Origin: Polyangia bacterium
Lineage (GTDB): Bacteria > Myxococcota_A > Polyangia > Polyangiales > Polyangiaceae
Assembly (NCBI GenBank): GCA_030433055.1
Contig: JAUILJ010000057.1
Location: 1 to 16,283 of the forward strand
Reading direction: 5' to 3'
DNA: 16,283 bases
Part shown: piece by piece, positions 13,742 to 16,283 of the stretch
Layout: the number at the start of each line of letters is the position of its first letter
Numbering within the stretch: the first letter of the stretch is position 1
Position numbers and translations under genes: made by a program
The notes under the pieces: generated by a model
What the model saw: only the letters and a program-made list of their open reading frames with translations
Told to the model about the DNA's origin: nothing
Databases searched by the model: none

Positions 13742-15499
13742 ATGTTCTATCTGTCGCGTACTGGCTCTCGCGCGACGGCCACCAAGGCGCCCCTCCGCGC
13801 GGATGGCCGTGTGGGCGCCCCCGCGACCGAAACGGCTGAAACGGCTGACGCAGAGCCACAGCAGGCGGCCGACAGCGGGCCCAGGCAGCCACCGCAAGAT
13901 GCCGCGGCTTCACTGCGACCGCCTGCCGTCAGGCCCCTGGGGCCCGGCGACCGTGAGAACGCGCGCTGGAGCATCCACGATCGCACCCACCTCCAGTGCT
14001 CGCTGGTCTACCGCGCCCGCAATCTTCAGGGCCGCTTCAAGCTCTTCGAGCACTTCGAGTGGGAAGTCTACTTCTTCGTCCCGGATAGTTTCCGCCTGGA
14101 TAGTCAGACGTATCGCCAGGACGACATCTATGCAGACTTGAAGTCTTATGTGCGTCTGGCCTCTCGAGAGGAGCCATTGCGAGATCTGTTGGAGGCGCCG
14201 CTCGAGCGTTTGCGGCTGGCCCTTCGGGGCGGCAGCGAGCAGGCGCTGGATGGTATGCGCTTGATCAGCTGCTTGCTGCGGGACGCACTGGCCAACGCCG
14301 AGCGCCACATCATGCTGGATCTCAAGGCAACGGCGAACGCCGGTGCCGTGCGCAGGCAGCGTCGCGCCGGCGAGGCATCTGGCGTGGTCCCCAAGCCGGG
14401 CGGGGCGCGCCTGATCCTCCCCCGAAGCCTCGAGATGCAGATCCGTAGGGCAATAGATATTGGCCCCCAGGTGCAGCGAGGGCTGACCGAGTGCATCGAT
14501 GAAGAGCTCGGCGCGAGACCGGAGGTCGACGATACGTTGCTCACCGCAGCTGACTGGGTCAAAGCGGAGATCTCCCTGATGTTCGAGGCCTTTTACGGCC
14601 GCACCGCCCGCCAGGTGAAGCGCATGAGCGGCCCCAAGAAGCTGGTAGAGGCGCTCACCCAGGCAGCCTTGTCCGCCGTCGACGCGCGCCGTGACTCGAG
14701 CCTGGAGCTCGAGCTCTCGGGCTCGCTGCGTCCGGAGCGAGTCGAACACTTCGAGTTCCAGCGCCATGTCCTCAAGCGCTTCACCTCCAGCGTGCTCTGG
14801 TTGCAGACCCGGGTGAGGGAGCCGGGGCGCTGGATCCGTCACGTGCTGTACGCGCTCGCCGCTGGGGCCGCCATGGCGTTCGCGGTCGCCGCCGCGCTGT
14901 GGAACGGCATGGCCCCCAGTGAGCAACTGATGCCTTGGCTGTTCGCAGCCGTGATCGCCTACGCCGTGAAGGACCGCCTGAAGGCCATCTTGCAAGAGGC
15001 GTTCAGCAACGTCGTCGCGCGCCATTTTCCCGACCGGCGCTGGGACATCACCGACAAGTCCGACCGGCGCATCGCCGTCGTCGACGAGCACTCGGGGTTC
15101 GTCCCTTTCCACGACGTCCAGCCCGAAGTGCTAGCCGCCCGGCGTCGCACACGGGTCCACTCCATCGAGGAGGTCGCGCGCCCTGAGACGGTGCTCTGCC
15201 ACAAGAAGTCCTTCACCTTGGACAACGAGCGGCTGGCAGCCCTCGGTCCCGATTTCGACGGGCTAGCAGAAATCTTCCGCCTCGATCTGCACCGCTGGCT
15301 GGCGCACACCGATGACCCCAAGCAAACCGTGGTCGTCGCTGACCGAGAGACCCAGAGCATCCGCAGCTACAAGGCGCCGCGGGTCTACAACATCGCTGTC
15401 GTGTACCGCTTGCGGTATGCAGACGAAGCCTCCCAGTGGCACCGCCTGCGCGTCGTGGTGAGTCGGAAGGGCCTGCAGCGAGTCGATTCCATCGACTGA
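13742..15499 (+). CDS. Unrecognised large protein with a central membrane hairpin
   Basis: I cannot assign this 585-residue protein to a family. Residues 1-70 are Ala/Pro/Gln-rich and look disordered. From about 75 (RENARWSIHDRTHLQCSLVY) to 350 there is a folded, mainly helical cytoplasmic-looking region with a beta start (FEHFEWEVYFFVP). Two membrane helices follow at about 366-385 (VLYALAAGAAMAFAVAAALW) and 393-411 (LMPWLFAAVIAYAVKDRLKA), with only a short turn between them. The C-terminal 170 residues contain RRWDITDKSDRRIAVVDEHS, EVARPETVLCHKKSFTL and a beta-rich end (VYNIAVVYRLRY). The topology suggests both soluble parts on the cytoplasmic side, held by a membrane hairpin. No catalytic motif is apparent. 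The start ATG 13742 follows ACAGG only weakly; a later Met would lose the Pro-rich leader but keep the domains. The small C-terminally anchored gene follows 40 bases later and may be a partner. Confidence 0.8.
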   Translation: MFYLSRTGSRATATKAPLRADGRVGAPATETAETADAEPQQAADSGPRQPPQDAAASLRPPAVRPLGPGDRENARWSIHDRTHLQCSLVYRARNLQGRFKLFEHFEWEVYFFVPDSFRLDSQTYRQDDIYADLKSYVRLASREEPLRDLLEAPLERLRLALRGGSEQALDGMRLISCLLRDALANAERHIMLDLKATANAGAVRRQRRAGEASGVVPKPGGARLILPRSLEMQIRRAIDIGPQVQRGLTECIDEELGARPEVDDTLLTAADWVKAEISLMFEAFYGRTARQVKRMSGPKKLVEALTQAALSAVDARRDSSLELELSGSLRPERVEHFEFQRHVLKRFTSSVLWLQTRVREPGRWIRHVLYALAAGAAMAFAVAAALWNGMAPSEQLMPWLFAAVIAYAVKDRLKAILQEAFSNVVARHFPDRRWDITDKSDRRIAVVDEHSGFVPFHDVQPEVLAARRRTRVHSIEEVARPETVLCHKKSFTLDNERLAALGPDFDGLAEIFRLDLHRWLAHTDDPKQTVVVADRETQSIRSYKAPRVYNIAVVYRLRYADEASQWHRLRVVVSRKGLQRVDSID

Positions 15500-15539
15500 T
15501 TCCCCGCCTTTCTACCCGAGTTGTTGTACGGTCTCCGCC

Positions 15540-15950
15540 ATGAGCGACGCCTCGGAAGAGGAAACCAAGCGCGGCGCGGAAGCGACCGAGAGCGCGCCGA
15601 AGCGCCGCCGGAAGAAGCGCAAGCGGAGCCAGGCGAAGACGGGCTTCCGGCGGGAGGAGCTCGACGCGAGTGGCCGTGAGCGGCCGCGTTTTCTCCTGGA
15701 TTTCCCAGAGGATCCTGATCTCGAACGACTGATCACGGCGTTCGAGGCAGGCAACTATCACGAGGTGCGTGAGCTCGCCCCCTCCGTCATCGAGCAGGGA
15801 GGAAGCCCCGAGGTGCGCAGCGCGGCGCGGGAGCTCCGGCGCCGCATCGACCCCGATCCGCTGCTGAAATACCTCCTTCTGGCCACCTTGCTGCTGCTCG
15901 GTGCGCTAGTCTGGTACGCGTATGCTCGCCACGGCGCCCACGCCCACTGA
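15540..15950 (+). CDS. Small protein with basic N-terminus and C-terminal membrane anchor
   Basis: The 136-residue product has an acidic/polar start, a very basic cluster KRRRKKRKR at 21-29, and a helical stretch at 58-102 that resembles one or two TPR-like helices (DLERLITAFEAGNYHEVREL, then SPEVRSAARELRRRI). A single hydrophobic helix follows at about 108-129 (LLKYLLLATLLLLGALVWYA), and the protein ends RHGAHAH. This is a tail-anchored layout: the N-terminal part would be cytoplasmic. The basic cluster could contact nucleic acid or acidic lipid. I do not recognise a specific family. The start ATG 15540 follows the upstream stop by 40 bases without a clear ribosome-binding site. The next gene's start lies inside its last codons, a typical operon overlap. 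Confidence 0.78.
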   Translation: MSDASEEETKRGAEATESAPKRRRKKRKRSQAKTGFRREELDASGRERPRFLLDFPEDPDLERLITAFEAGNYHEVRELAPSVIEQGGSPEVRSAARELRRRIDPDPLLKYLLLATLLLLGALVWYAYARHGAHAH

Positions 15951-16283
15951 GCCCCGAGGACCGCGCCGAAGCAGTCGGCGGATCGGGGGCCGGGCGAGTT
16001 TCGTTTCCGCTCGGCAACTCTTGGGAGCAGCGCTCGCGGTCAGTGCGTTCGCGGTCAGCGCGTGCGGCGGGTCGGATTCGCCTCCGACCGAGCCACCACC
16101 ACCAGAAGTCGCAGACACCGCAGTCGCGCGTTTCCTGCCGCTGCCGAACGACTTCGTCTACACCTACGATACGTACAGTGACGGCCAGAAGATCGGCAGC
16201 CTGTGGATTCAGGTCAGCCACGTCCGGGACCAGCGAATCGATCTGAAGATCGGCAGTCGGGTCACCCACCTCCAGCTCGACAC
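15922..16283 (+). CDS. Lipoprotein, 3' end outside the window
   Basis: The frame is open from ATG 15922 to the window edge (about 120 residues). After a basic leader (PRGPRRSSRRIGGR) comes a hydrophobic stretch, RQLLGAALAVSAFAVSACGG, with an acceptable lipobox V-S-A-C followed by GGS. The mature part begins with a Pro-rich linker (SPPTEPPPPE), then a beta-rich region (FVYTYDTYSDGQKIGSLWIQ). Processing would leave a diacylated cysteine, anchored in the inner or outer membrane. The start overlaps the preceding gene by 29 bases; no later ATG or GTG lies before the signal peptide (a TTG at 16021 is possible). The twin arginines at the front do not match the Tat consensus well. The function of the folded part cannot be judged from the visible fragment. 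Confidence 0.75.
   Translation, partial: MLATAPTPTEPRGPRRSSRRIGGRASFVSARQLLGAALAVSAFAVSACGGSDSPPTEPPPPEVADTAVARFLPLPNDFVYTYDTYSDGQKIGSLWIQVSHVRDQRIDLKIGSRVTHLQLD

Noticed and set aside
13910..15112. 400-residue open frame on the - strand opposite the 585-residue protein
   Set aside because: High-GC antisense frame. The + strand frame has membrane helices, a plausible start and better coding character.
1..16283. Mobile elements, tRNA or rRNA genes, phage or defence systems
   Set aside because: No transposase, integrase, terminal inverted repeat pair, tRNA cloverleaf or defence-type domain was seen anywhere in the window.

Overview
The window is GC-rich, densely coding DNA (sixteen genes called) that looks like a chromosomal stretch of a myxobacterium, most likely of the Sorangium/Polyangium type. 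The evidence is indirect: strong third-position G/C codon use, alternative GTG starts with weak ribosome-binding sites, a PGRS-like glycine-rich surface protein with beta-helix-like strands, proline/glycine-rich small membrane proteins, and a stand-alone sensor kinase. There is no rRNA, tRNA, insertion sequence, integrase or CRISPR array. No gene identifies the species.

Layout. Bases 1-2528 (+) hold the 3' part of a glycine-rich, probably exported protein and a gluzincin (M61/M1-like) metallopeptidase whose start probably lies inside the first gene. Bases 2512-5503 (-) form a likely operon, read from right to left: TetR-family repressor, UbiB/ABC1 atypical kinase, EamA-type drug/metabolite transporter. 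The repressor's start abuts two perfect 16-bp palindromes in tandem (5507-5538), an almost certain operator array. They lie between the repressor and a divergent YkgJ-type cysteine-cluster protein (5634-6056, +), so one repressor may control both sides. Bases 6149-9922 (+) carry a Pro/Gly-rich membrane protein, a two-tier hairpin, a membrane sensor histidine kinase overlapping a threonine/serine exporter-type transporter by 8 bases, and a small MmcQ/YjbR-fold protein. Bases 9928-11303 (-) carry a membrane-anchored polysaccharide deacetylase and an unrecognised membrane protein. About 450 bases without a convincing gene follow. Bases 11761-16283 (+) carry a large MBOAT (AlgI-like) O-acyltransferase with an unusual N-terminal insertion, a 585-residue membrane protein that I cannot place, a small C-terminally anchored protein, and the start of a lipoprotein gene that runs off the window.

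How the genes fit together. The deacetylase and the MBOAT acyltransferase both point to cell-envelope or exopolysaccharide modification, but they are on opposite strands and are not shown to be one pathway. The kinase/exporter overlap implies translational coupling. The TetR-UbiB-transporter group with its operator array is the clearest regulatory unit. I saw no obviously new defence or mobile system. The best candidates for something undescribed are the four-half-site operator with its kinase operon, the apparent duplication in the MBOAT N-terminus, and the 585-residue protein.
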